DNA from: Prosopocoilus inquinatus
Lineage: Eukaryota; Arthropoda; Insecta; Coleoptera; Lucanidae
Assembly (NCBI GenBank): GCA_036172665.1
Contig: JAYKNF010000018.1
Coordinates: forward strand, 372,001 to 436,000
Direction: 5' to 3'
DNA: 64,000 nt
Shown here: one piece after another, positions 53,270-64,000 of the stretch
Layout: every line of letters begins with the position of its first letter
How positions within the stretch are numbered: the stretch's first letter is position 1
Notes under the pieces: model-generated
Told to the model about the DNA's origin: nothing
What the model saw: the letters and a program-made list of their open reading frames with translations, nothing else
Databases searched by the model: none
Translations under genes and position numbers: made by a program

Positions 53270-56200
53270 TCTGCTGCGTCCGAGAACTTCGTATCCCACG
53301 TCAGGGTTACTGGAGTCCATCCAAACGTCAAATAACATGATAGATAAGTAAGGATCGATTAGATACATCACAGGAACAACGCTAATGCGTGTTGTTTCGT
53401 TTAAAACTATTTCCAGGTTCTGCTGCGTCCAAAAACTTTGTATCTCACATCAGAGCTACTGGAGTCCATCGAAACGCCAAATAACATGATAGATGAGTAA
53501 GGATCGATTAGATACATCACAGGAACAACGCTAATACGTGTTGTTTCACTTAAAACTATTTCCAGCTTCAGCTGCGTCCGAGAACTTCGTATCTCACATC
53601 AAAGTTACTGGAGTCCATCGAAACGCCAAATAACATGATATATGAGTAAGGATCGATTAGATACATCACAGGAACAACGCTAATGCGTGTTGTTTCGTTT
53701 AAAACTATTTCCAGCTTCTGCTGCGTCCGAGAATTTCGTATCTCACATTAGAGTTACTGGAGTCCATCGAAACGTCAAATAATATAGTAGCTAAGTAAGG
53801 ATCGATTAGATACATCACAGGAACAACGCTAATGCGTGTTGTTTCGTTTAAAACTATTTCTAGCTTCAGCTGCGTCCGAGAACTTCGTATCTCACATCAA
53901 AGTTACTGGAGTCCATCGAAACGCCAAATAACATGATGGATGAGTAAGGATCGATTAGATACATCACAGGAACAACGCTAATAGGTGTTGTTTCGTTCAA
54001 AACTATTTCCAGCTTCTGCTGCGTCCAAAAACTTTGTATCTCACATCAGAGTTACTGGAGTCCATCCAAACGTCAAATAACATGATAGATGAGTAAAGAT
54101 CGATTAGACACATCACAGGAACAACGCTAATACGTGTTGTTTCGTTTAAAACTATTTCCAGCTTCTGCTGCGTCCGAGAACTTCGTATCTCACGTCAGGG
54201 TTACTGGAGTCCATCCAAACGTCAAATAACATGATAGATAAGTAAGGATCGATTAGATACATCACAGGAACAACGCTAATATGTGTTGTTTCGTTTAAAA
54301 CTATTTCCAGCTTCTGCTGCCTCAGAAAACGTCGTATCTCACATCAGAGCTACTGGAGTTCATCGAAACGCCAAATAACATGATAGATGAGTAAGGATCG
54401 ATTAGATATATCACAGGAACAACGCTAATGCGTGTTGTTTCGTTTAAAACTATTTCCAGCTTCTGCTGCGTCCGAGAACTTCGTATCCCACGTCAGGGTT
54501 ACTGGAGTCCATCCAAACGTCAAATAACATGATAGATAAGTAAGGATCGATTAGATACATCACAGGAACAACGCTAATGCGTGTTGTTTCGTTTAAAACT
54601 ATTTCCAGGTTCTGCTGCGTCCAAAAACTTTGTATCTCACATCAGAGCTACTGGAGTCCATCGAGACGCCAAATAACATGATAGATGAGTAAGGATCCAT
54701 TAGATACATCACAGGAACAACGCTAATACGTGTTGTTTCGTTTGAAACTATTTCCAGGTTCTGCTGCGTCCAAAAACTTTGTATCTCACATCAGAGTTAC
54801 TGGAGTCCATCCAAACGTCAAATAACATGATAGATGAGTAAGGATCGATTAGATACATCACAGGAACAACGCTAATGCGTGTTGTTTCGTTTAAAACTAT
54901 TTCCAGCTTCTGCTGCGTCCGAAAATTTCGTATCTCACATTAGAGTTACTGGAGTCCATCGAAACGTCAAATAACATGATAGATGAGTAAGGATCGATTA
55001 GATACATCACAGAAACAACGCTAATACGTGTTGTTTCGTTCAAAACTATTTCCAGCTTCTGCTGCGTCCGAAATCTTTGTGTCTCTCATCAGAGTTACTG
55101 GAGTCCATCCAAACGTCAAATAACATGATAGATGAGTAAAGATCGATTAGATACATCACAGGAACAACGCTAATACGTGTTGTTTCGTTTAAAACTATTT
55201 CCAGATTCTGCTGCGTCCGAGAACTTCGTATCTCACGTCAGGGTTACTGGAGTCCATCCAAACGTCAAATAACATGATAGATAAGTAAGGATCGATTAGA
55301 TACTACACAGGAACAACGCTAATGCGTGTTGTTTCGTTTAAAACTATTTTCAGCTCCTGCTGCGTCCATAAACTTTGTATCTCACATCAGACTTAGTGGA
55401 GTCCATCCAAACGTCAAATAACATGATAGATAAGTAAGGATCGATTAGATACATCACAGTAACAACGCTAATGCGTGTTGTTTCGTTTAAAACTATTTCT
55501 AGCTTCAGCTGCGTCCGAGAACTTCGTATCTCACATCAAAGTTACTGGAGTCCATCGAAACGCTAAATAACATGATAGATGAGTAAGGATCGATTAGATA
55601 CATCACAGGAACAACGCTAATATGTGTTGTTTCGTTTAAAACTATTTCCAGCTTCTGCTGCCTCAGAAAACGTCGTATCTCACATCAGAGCTACTGGAGT
55701 CCATCGAAACGCCAAATAACATGATAGATGAGTAAGGATCGATTAGATACATCACAGGAACAACGCTAATGCGTGTTGTTTCGTTTAAAACTATTTCCAG
55801 CTTCTGCTGCGTCCGAGAACTTCGTATCCCACGTCAGGGTTACTGGAGTCCATCCAAACGTCAAATAACATGATAGATAAGTAAGGATCGATTAGATACA
55901 TCACAGGAACAACGCTAATGCGTGTTGTTTCGTTTAAAACTATTTCCAGGTTCTGCTGCGTCCAAAAACTTTGTATCTCACATCAGAGCTACTGGAGTCC
56001 ATCGAAACGCCAAATAACATGATAGATGAGTAAGGATCGATTAGATACATCACAGGAACAACGCTAATACGTGTTGTTTCACTTAAAACTATTTCCAGCT
56101 TCAGCTGCGTCCGAGAACTTCGTATCTCACATCAAAGTTACTGGAGTCCATCGAAACGCCAAATAACATGATATATGAGTAAGGATCGATTAGATACATC

Positions 56201-56813
56201 ACAGGAACAACGCTAATGCGTGTTGTTTCGTTTAAAACTATTTCCAGCTTCTGCTGCGTCCGAGAATTTCGTATCTCACATTAGAGTTACTGGAGTCCAT
56301 CGAAACGTCAAATAATATAGTAGCTAAGTAAGGATCGATTAGATACATCACAGGAACAACGCTAATGCGTGTTGTTTCGTTTAAAACTATTTCTAGCTTC
56401 AGCTGCGTCCGAGAACTTCGTATCTCACATCAAAGTTACTGGAGTCCATCGAAACGCCAAATAACATGATGGATGAGTAAGGATCGATTAGATACATCAC
56501 AGGAACAACGCTAATAGGTGTTGTTTCGTTCAAAACTATTTCCAGCTTCTGCTGCGTCCAAAAACTTTGTATCTCACATCAGAGTTACTGGAGTCCATCC
56601 AAACGTCAAATAACATGATAGATGAGTAAAGATCGATTAGACACATTACAGGAACAACGCTAATACGTGTTGTTTCGTTTAAAACTATTTCCAGCTTCTG
56701 CTGCGTCCGAGAACTTCGTATCTCACGTCAGGGTTACTGGAGTCCATCCAAACGTCAAATAACATGATAGATAAGTAAGGATCGATTAGATACATCACAG
56801 GAACAACGCTAAT
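51600..56813 (+). repeat. 17-mer higher-order repeat, 2533 bp, about 2.06 copies
   Basis: Markers recur at exactly 2533 bp (17 x 149): AGACGCCAAA (52131 and 54664), ACGCTAAATA (53027 and 55560), TTGTTTCACT (53541 and 56074) and CTAATAGGTG (53978 and 56511). The unit contains most of the 14-mer plus a run of other monomers (TTTCACTTAAAAC, AATATAGTAGC, GATGGATGAG, ATAGGTG types). The left edge is near the GGATCAACG variant at 51585, and the right edge is where ATGCG replaces ATATG at 56814. Confidence 0.9.
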
Positions 56814-57265
56814 GCGTGTTGTTTCGTTTAAAACTATTTCCCGTTTCTGCTGCGTCCGAGAACTTCGTATCTCACGTCAGGGTTACTGGAGTCCATCGAA
56901 ACGCCAAATAACATGATAGATGAATAAGGATCGATTAGATACATCACAGAAACAACGCTAATGCGTGTTGTTTCGTTTAAAACTATTTCCAGCTTCTGCT
57001 GCGTCCGAAAATTTCGTATCTCACATTAGAGTTACTGGAGTCCATCGAAACGTCAAATAACATAGTAGCTAAGTAAGGATCGATTAGATACATCACAGGA
57101 ACAACGCTAATGCGTGTTGTTTCGTTTAAAACTATTTCCAGCTACTGCTGCGTCCAAAAACTTTGTATCTCACATCAGACTTACTGGAGTCCATCCAAAC
57201 GTCAAATAACATGTTAGATAAGTAAGGATCGTTTAGATACATCACAGGAACAACGCTAATACGTG

Positions 57266-57540
57266 TTGTTTCACTTAAAACTATTTCCAGCTTCAGCTGC
57301 GTCCGAGAACTTCGTATCTCACATCAAAGTTACTGGAGTCCATCGAAACGCCAAATAACATGATATATGAGTAAGGATCGATTAGATACATCACAGGAAC
57401 AACGCTAATGCGTGTTGTTTCGTTTAAAACTATTTCCAGCTTCTGCTGCGTCCGAGAATTTCGTATCTCACATTAGAGTTACTGGAGTCCATCGAAACGT
57501 CAAATAATATAGTAGCTAAGTAAGGATCGATTAGATACAT
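57266..57540 (+). repeat. two-monomer patch shared with 56074 and 53541
   Basis: The TTTCACTTAAAAC unit and the following AATATAGTAGC unit reappear here 1192 bp (8 x 149) after their copy in the 17-mer, and again at 63524 (6258 bp, 42 x 149, later). The patch interrupts the segment that matches 47415-48321. It looks like a short conversion or a recombination joint between two modules. Edges are approximate. Confidence 0.7.
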
Positions 57541-57965
57541 CACAGGAACAACGCTAATGCGTGTTGTTTCGTTTAAAACTATTTCCAGCTCCTGCTGCGT
57601 CCAAAAACTTTGTATCTCACATCAGACTTACTGGAGTCCATCCAAACGTCAAGTAACATGTTAGATAAGTAAAGATCGTTTAGATACATCACAGGAACAA
57701 CGCTAATACGTGTTGTTTCATTTAAAACTATTTCCAGCTTCAGCTGCGTCCGAGAACTTCGTATCTCACATCAAAGTTACTGGAATCCATCGAAACGCCA
57801 AATAACATGATAGATGAGTAAGGATCGATTAGATACATCACAGGAACAACGCTAATGCGTGTTGTTTCGTTTAAAACTATTTCCAGCTCCTGCTGCGTCC
57901 AAAAACTTTGTATCTCACATCAGACTTACTGGAGTCCATCCAAACGTCAAATAACATGTTAGATA

Positions 57966-59687
57966 AGTAAGGATCGATTAGATACATCACAGGAACAACG
58001 CTAATACGTGTTGTTTCGTTCAAAACTATTTCCAGCTTCTGCTGCGTCCAAGAACTTTGTATCTCACATCAGAGTTACTGGAGTCCATCCAAACGTCAAA
58101 TAACATGATAGATGAGTAAGGATCGATTAGATACATCACAGGAACAACGCTAATACGTGTTGTTTCGTTTAAAACTATTTCCAGCTCCTGCTGCGTCCAA
58201 AAACTTTGTATCTCACATCAGAGTTACTGGAGTCCATCCAAACGTCAAATAACATGATAGATGAGTAAGGATCGATTAGATACATCACAGGAACAACGCT
58301 AATACGTGCTGTTTCGTTCAAAACTATTTCCAGCTTCTGCTGCGTCCAAAAACTTTGTATCTCACATCAGAGTTACTGGAGTCCATCTAAACGTCAAATA
58401 ACATCATAGATGAGTAAGGATCGATTAGATACATCACAGGAACAACGCTAATACGTGTTGTTTCGTTTAAAACTATTTCCAGCTTCTGCTGCGTCCGAGA
58501 ACTTCGTATCTCACGTCAGGGTTACTGGAGTCCATCCAAACGTCAAATAACATGATAGATAAGTAAGGATCGATTAGATACATCACAGGAACAACGCTAA
58601 TGCGTGTTGTTTCGTTTAAAATTATTTCCAGCTTCTGCTGCGTCCGAGAACTTCGTATATCACGTCAGGGTTACTGGAGTCCATCCAAACGTCAAATAAC
58701 ATGATAGATGAGTAAGGATCGATTAGATACATCACAGGAACAACGCTAACACGTGTTGTTTCGTTTAAAACTATTTCCAGCTTCTGCTGCGTCCGAAAAC
58801 GTCGTATCTCACATCAGAGCTACTGGAGTCCATCGAAACGCCAAATAACATGATAGATGAGTAAGGATCGATTAGATACATCACAGGAACAACGCTAATA
58901 CGTGTTGTTTCGTTCAAAACTATTTCCAGCTCCTGCTGCGTCCAAAAACTTTGTATCTCACATCAGACTTACTGGAGTCCATCCAAAGGTCAAATAACAT
59001 GTTAGATAAGTAAGGATCGTTTAGATACATCACAGGAACAACGCTAATACGTGTTGTTTCATTTAAAACTATTTCCAGCTTCTGCTGCGTCCGAGAACTT
59101 CGTATCTCACGTCAGGGTTACTGGAGTCCATCCAAACGTCAAATAACATGATATATGAGTAAGGATCGATTAGATACAGCACAGGAACAACGCTAATACG
59201 TGTTGTTTCGTTTAAAACTATTTCCAGCTCCTGCTGCGTCCAAAAACTTTGTATCTCACATCAGAGTTACTGGAGTCCATCCAAACGTCAAATAACATGA
59301 TAGATGAGTAAGGATCGATTAGATACATCACAGGAACAACGCTAATACGTGTTGTTTCGTTCAAAACTATTTCCAGCTTCTGCTGCGTCCAAAAACTTTG
59401 TATCTCACATCAGAGTTACTGGAGTCCATCCAAACGTCAAATAACATGATAGATAAGTAAGGATCGATTAGATACATCACAGGAACAACGCTAATGCGTG
59501 TTGTTTCGTTTAAATTATTTCCAGCTTCTGCTGCGTCCGAGAACTTCGTATATCACGTCAGGGTTACTGGAGTCCATCCAAACGTCAAATAACATGATAG
59601 ATGAGTAAGGACCGATTAGATACATCACAGGAACAACGCTAACACGTGTTGTTTCGTTTAAAACTATTTCCAGCTTCTGCTGCGTCC
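57966..59687 (+). repeat. 1.72-kb duplication, copy 1 (partner 61692-63413)
   Basis: The offset is 3726 bp (25 x 149 plus a net one-base indel in the intervening sequence). Markers shared are CCAAGAACTTTG, GTGCTGTTTCG, AACATCATAGATG, CAAAGGTC, GGACCGATT and the one-base-shorter TTTAAATTATTT. I noticed no difference between the two copies by eye, which suggests a very recent event. Confidence 0.9.
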
Positions 59688-59792
59688 GAAAACGTCGTAT
59701 CTCACATCAGAGCTACTGGAGTCCATCGAAACGCCAAATAACATGATAGATGAGTAAGGATCGATTAGATACATCACAGGAACAACGCTAAT

Positions 59793-60591
59793 ACGTGTTG
59801 TTTCGTTCAAAACTATTTCCAGCTCCTGCTGCGTCCAAAAACTTTGTATCTCACATCAGACTTACTGGAGTCCATCCAAACGTCAAATAACATGTTAGAT
59901 AAGTAAGGATCGTTTAGATACATCACAGGAACAACTCTAATACGTGTTGTTTCATTTAAAACTATTTCCAGCTTCTGCTGCGTCCGAGAACTTCGTATAT
60001 CACGTCAGGGTTACTGGAGTCCATCCAAACGTCAAATAACATGATAGATGAGTAAGGATCGATTAGATACATCACAGGAACAACGCTAATGCGTGTTGTT
60101 TCGTTTAAAAACTATTTCCAGCTTCTGCTGCGTCCGAGAACTTCGTATCTCACGTCAGGGTTACTGGAGTCCATCCAAACGTCAAATAACATGATAGATG
60201 AGTAAGGATCGATTAGATACATCACAGGAACAACGCTAATGCGTGTTGTTTCGTTCAAAACTATTTCCAGCTCCTGCTGCGTCCAAAAACTTTGTATCTC
60301 ACATCAGACTTACTGGAGTCCATCCAAACGTCAAATAACATGTTAGATAAGTAAGGATCGTTTAGATACATCACAGGAACAACTCTAATACGTGTTGTTT
60401 CATTTAAAACTATTTCCAGCTTCTGCTGCGTCCGAGAACTTCGTATATCACGTCAGGGTTACTGGAGTCCATCCAAACGTCAAATAACATGATAGATGAG
60501 TAAGGATCGATTAGATACATCACAGGAACAACGCTAATGCGTGTTGTTTCGTTTAAAAACTATTTCCAGCTTCTGCTGCGTCCGAGAACTT
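59793..60591 (+). repeat. trimeric higher-order repeat, 448 bp, about 1.8 copies
   Basis: The rare ACAACTCTAA marker lies at 59931 and 60379, 448 bp apart (3 x 149 plus one inserted A in GTTTAAAAACT). The three units are a GCTCC/CAGACTT unit, a TTTCATTT unit with GTATATCACG, and a GTTTAAAAACT unit. It sits between the two copies of the 3726-bp-offset duplication. Confidence 0.83.
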
Positions 60592-61691
60592 TGTATCTCA
60601 CATCAGAGTTACTGGAGTCCATCCAAACGTCAAACAACATGATAGATGAGTAAGGATCGATTAGATACATCACAGGAACAACGCTAATACGTGTTGTTTC
60701 GTTTAAAACTATTTCCAGTTTCTGCTGCGTCCGAGAACTTCGTATCTCACGTCAGGGTTACTGGAGTCCATCCAAACGTCAAATAACATGATAGATAAGT
60801 AAGGATCGATTAGATACATCACAGGAACAACGCTAATGCGTGTTGTTTCGTTAAAAACTATTTCCAGCTTCTGCTGCGTCCGAAAATTTCGTATCTCACA
60901 TTAGAGTTACTGGAGTCCATCCAAACGTCAAATAACATAGTAGCTAAGTAAGGATCGATTAGATACATCACAGGAACAACGCTAATGCGTGTTGTTTCGT
61001 TTAAAACTATTTCCAGCTTCTGCTGCGTCCGAAAATTTCGTATCTCACATCAGAGTTACTGGAGTCCATCCAAACGTCAAATAACATAGTAGCTAAGTAA
61101 GGATCGATTAGATACATCACAGGAACAACGCTAATGCGTGTTGTTTCGCTTAAAACTATTTCCAGCTTCTGCTGCGTCCGAAAATTTCGTATCTCACATC
61201 AGAGTTACTGGAGTCCATCCAAACGTCAAATAACATGATAGATGAGTAAGGATCGATTAGACACATCACAGGAACAACGCTAATACGTGTTGTTTCGTTT
61301 AAAACTATTTCCAGCTTCTGCTGCGTCCGAGAACTTCGTATCTCACGTCAGGGTTACTGGAGTCCATCCAAACGTCAAATAACATGATATATGAGTAAGG
61401 ATCGATTAGATACAGCACAGGAACAACGCTAATACGTGTTGTTTCGTTTAAAACTATTTCCAGCTCCTGCTGCGTCCAAAAACTTTGTATCTCACATCAG
61501 ACTTACTGGAGTCCATCCAAACATCAAATAACATGATAGATAAGTAAGGATCGATTAGATACATCACAGGAACAACACTAATGCGTGTTGTTTCGTTTAA
61601 AACTATTTCCAGCTTCTGCTGCGTCCGAAAATTTCGTATCTCACATCAGAGTTACTGGAGTCCATCCAAACGTCAAATAACATGATAGATG

Positions 61692-63413
61692 AGTAAGGAT
61701 CGATTAGATACATCACAGGAACAACGCTAATACGTGTTGTTTCGTTCAAAACTATTTCCAGCTTCTGCTGCGTCCAAGAACTTTGTATCTCACATCAGAG
61801 TTACTGGAGTCCATCCAAACGTCAAATAACATGATAGATGAGTAAGGATCGATTAGATACATCACAGGAACAACGCTAATACGTGTTGTTTCGTTTAAAA
61901 CTATTTCCAGCTCCTGCTGCGTCCAAAAACTTTGTATCTCACATCAGAGTTACTGGAGTCCATCCAAACGTCAAATAACATGATAGATGAGTAAGGATCG
62001 ATTAGATACATCACAGGAACAACGCTAATACGTGCTGTTTCGTTCAAAACTATTTCCAGCTTCTGCTGCGTCCAAAAACTTTGTATCTCACATCAGAGTT
62101 ACTGGAGTCCATCTAAACGTCAAATAACATCATAGATGAGTAAGGATCGATTAGATACATCACAGGAACAACGCTAATACGTGTTGTTTCGTTTAAAACT
62201 ATTTCCAGCTTCTGCTGCGTCCGAGAACTTCGTATCTCACGTCAGGGTTACTGGAGTCCATCCAAACGTCAAATAACATGATAGATAAGTAAGGATCGAT
62301 TAGATACATCACAGGAACAACGCTAATGCGTGTTGTTTCGTTTAAAATTATTTCCAGCTTCTGCTGCGTCCGAGAACTTCGTATATCACGTCAGGGTTAC
62401 TGGAGTCCATCCAAACGTCAAATAACATGATAGATGAGTAAGGATCGATTAGATACATCACAGGAACAACGCTAACACGTGTTGTTTCGTTTAAAACTAT
62501 TTCCAGCTTCTGCTGCGTCCGAAAACGTCGTATCTCACATCAGAGCTACTGGAGTCCATCGAAACGCCAAATAACATGATAGATGAGTAAGGATCGATTA
62601 GATACATCACAGGAACAACGCTAATACGTGTTGTTTCGTTCAAAACTATTTCCAGCTCCTGCTGCGTCCAAAAACTTTGTATCTCACATCAGACTTACTG
62701 GAGTCCATCCAAAGGTCAAATAACATGTTAGATAAGTAAGGATCGTTTAGATACATCACAGGAACAACGCTAATACGTGTTGTTTCATTTAAAACTATTT
62801 CCAGCTTCTGCTGCGTCCGAGAACTTCGTATCTCACGTCAGGGTTACTGGAGTCCATCCAAACGTCAAATAACATGATATATGAGTAAGGATCGATTAGA
62901 TACAGCACAGGAACAACGCTAATACGTGTTGTTTCGTTTAAAACTATTTCCAGCTCCTGCTGCGTCCAAAAACTTTGTATCTCACATCAGAGTTACTGGA
63001 GTCCATCCAAACGTCAAATAACATGATAGATGAGTAAGGATCGATTAGATACATCACAGGAACAACGCTAATACGTGTTGTTTCGTTCAAAACTATTTCC
63101 AGCTTCTGCTGCGTCCAAAAACTTTGTATCTCACATCAGAGTTACTGGAGTCCATCCAAACGTCAAATAACATGATAGATAAGTAAGGATCGATTAGATA
63201 CATCACAGGAACAACGCTAATGCGTGTTGTTTCGTTTAAATTATTTCCAGCTTCTGCTGCGTCCGAGAACTTCGTATATCACGTCAGGGTTACTGGAGTC
63301 CATCCAAACGTCAAATAACATGATAGATGAGTAAGGACCGATTAGATACATCACAGGAACAACGCTAACACGTGTTGTTTCGTTTAAAACTATTTCCAGC
63401 TTCTGCTGCGTCC
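61692..63413 (+). repeat. 1.72-kb duplication, copy 2 (partner 57966-59687)
   Basis: This is the second copy of the segment at 57966. Immediately after it (63414 to the window end) the order switches to that of 55964-56550 in the 17-mer tandem. The junction at 63413/63414 is therefore a recombination joint between two different HOR modules, kept in monomer register. Confidence 0.9.
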
Positions 63414-64000
63414 AAAAACTTTGTATCTCACATCAGAGCTACTGGAGTCCATCGAAACGCCAAATAACATGATAGATGAGTAAGGATCGATTAGATACAT
63501 CACAGGAACAACGCTAATACGTGTTGTTTCACTTAAAACTATTTCCAGCTTCAGCTGCGTCCGAGAACTTCGTATCTCACATCAAAGTTACTGGAGTCCA
63601 TCGAAACGCCAAATAACATGATATATGAGTAAGGATCGATTAGATACATCACAGGAACAACGCTAATGCGTGTTGTTTCGTTTAAAACTATTTCCAGCTT
63701 CTGCTGCGTCCGAGAATTTCGTATCTCACATTAGAGTTACTGGAGTCCATCGAAACGTCAAATAATATAGTAGCTAAGTAAGGATCGATTAGATACATCA
63801 CAGGAACAACGCTAATGCGTGTTGTTTCGTTTAAAACTATTTCTAGCTTCAGCTGCGTCCGAGAACTTCGTATCTCACATCAAAGTTACTGGAGTCCATC
63901 GAAACGCCAAATAACATGATGGATGAGTAAGGATCGATTAGATACATCACAGGAACAACGCTAATAGGTGTTGTTTCGTTCAAAACTATTTCCAGCTTCT

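Larger units (their letters stand above)
1..64000. other. no coding, RNA or mobile-element content seen
   Basis: In the consensus, the forward strand has stops at monomer positions 7, 26, 106, 111, 114, 118, 122 and 133, covering all three frames. The reverse strand is likewise closed, with at most about 64 codons between stops. Because 149 leaves remainder 2 on division by 3, any frame shifts at each unit and meets these stops. No tRNA- or rRNA-like segment, target-site duplication, poly-A tail, long terminal repeat or telomeric motif was found. Point variants move individual stops, so short ORFs exist by chance; none shows independent conservation of a frame. Confidence 0.93.
46403..64000 (+). 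repeat. 149-bp satellite array, block 3 (about 118 monomers, forward)
   Basis: The array resumes in block 1 orientation immediately after the inverted block and runs off the window end in mid-monomer. The period is 149 bp. It is rich in long HORs: overlapping 14-mer and 17-mer tandems from 49048 to 56813, and a 25-mer-spaced duplication from 57966 to 63413. The subtype with CTGCCTCAGAAAACG, also seen in block 1, recurs here, while the 20-bp expansions of block 1 are absent (the TAGCTTCAGCTGCG subtype is single-unit throughout). The stretch 46403-47414 holds ordinary monomers that I did not assign to an HOR. The final 590 bp (63414-64000) repeat the order seen at 55964-56550 and at 53431-54017. 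Confidence 0.99.

Noticed and set aside
1..64000. Short ORFs in several frames on both strands, especially the reverse strand
   Set aside because: The unit length shifts frame at every copy and stops recur in all frames. The ORFs repeat with the satellite and show no start signal, codon bias or frame-preserving variation.
1..64000. CRISPR array
   Set aside because: Direct repeats are 149 bp head to tail with no unique spacers, and no cas genes are present.
1..64000. Telomeric or subtelomeric end
   Set aside because: No short G-rich telomere-type tandem such as TTAGG or TTAGGG runs occurs on either strand.
1..64000. A previously undescribed multigene system
   Set aside because: No gene is present. 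The only novelty supportable from sequence is the structure and history of the satellite array.
1..64000. Naming the species or a known satellite family
   Set aside because: I do not recognise the monomer. A search of repeat libraries and assemblies with the 149-bp consensus would decide it.

Overview
The whole 64 kb window is satellite DNA. It is one uninterrupted tandem array of a single 149-bp monomer family, about 430 copies, with no gene, RNA gene, transposon, telomere repeat or unique sequence that I can see. The base-by-base read shows phase being kept almost perfectly: distances between matching variants are exact multiples of 149 bp once a few small indels are allowed for. The consensus monomer is about 42% GC and is not depleted in CpG (9 CpG against about 6.4 expected). 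Stop codons close every frame on both strands, and the period is not a multiple of three, so short ORFs here are incidental. A homogeneous array with higher-order repeats (HORs) indicates a eukaryotic nuclear chromosome: centromere, pericentromere, subtelomere or another heterochromatic block. The undepleted CpG fits a lineage with little germline CpG methylation, such as many insects. I do not recognise the monomer and cannot name the species.

Layout. Block 1 (1-34826) runs in one orientation. Block 2 (34827-46402, about 78 monomers) is inverted. Block 3 (46403-64000) returns to the first orientation. Re-inverting block 2 on paper restores the 149-bp register at both ends with only about 4 bp and 27 bp missing. 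A local inversion with small end losses is the simplest reading.

Within the blocks, monomers fall into roughly six subtypes, defined by linked variants in the middle of the unit and at its 3' end. These are arranged in many local HORs of different sizes: 5-mer (745 bp, 1247-4570), 4-mer (596 bp, 7326-8761), 6-mer (895 bp, 16822-18501), 9-mer (1341 bp, 28943-31354), 20-mer modules inside the inverted block, overlapping 14-mer (2086 bp) and 17-mer (2533 bp) tandems at 49048-56813, and a 25-mer-spaced duplication (3726 bp) at 57966-63413. Several segments are also duplicated at longer distances (for example 3507, 3785, 7456 and 8940 bp).

Finer structure sits on top. A 20-bp part of one monomer subtype is itself expanded to 2-4 copies at six places, all in the first 15.3 kb. 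A 34-bp part of the monomer is deleted once (near 1249) and tandemly duplicated once (40601-40634) with the same boundaries. Each monomer also carries a short hairpin-capable dyad. Together these show an array evolving by unequal exchange, segmental amplification, slippage and at least one inversion. I found no evidence of a coding or defence system here.
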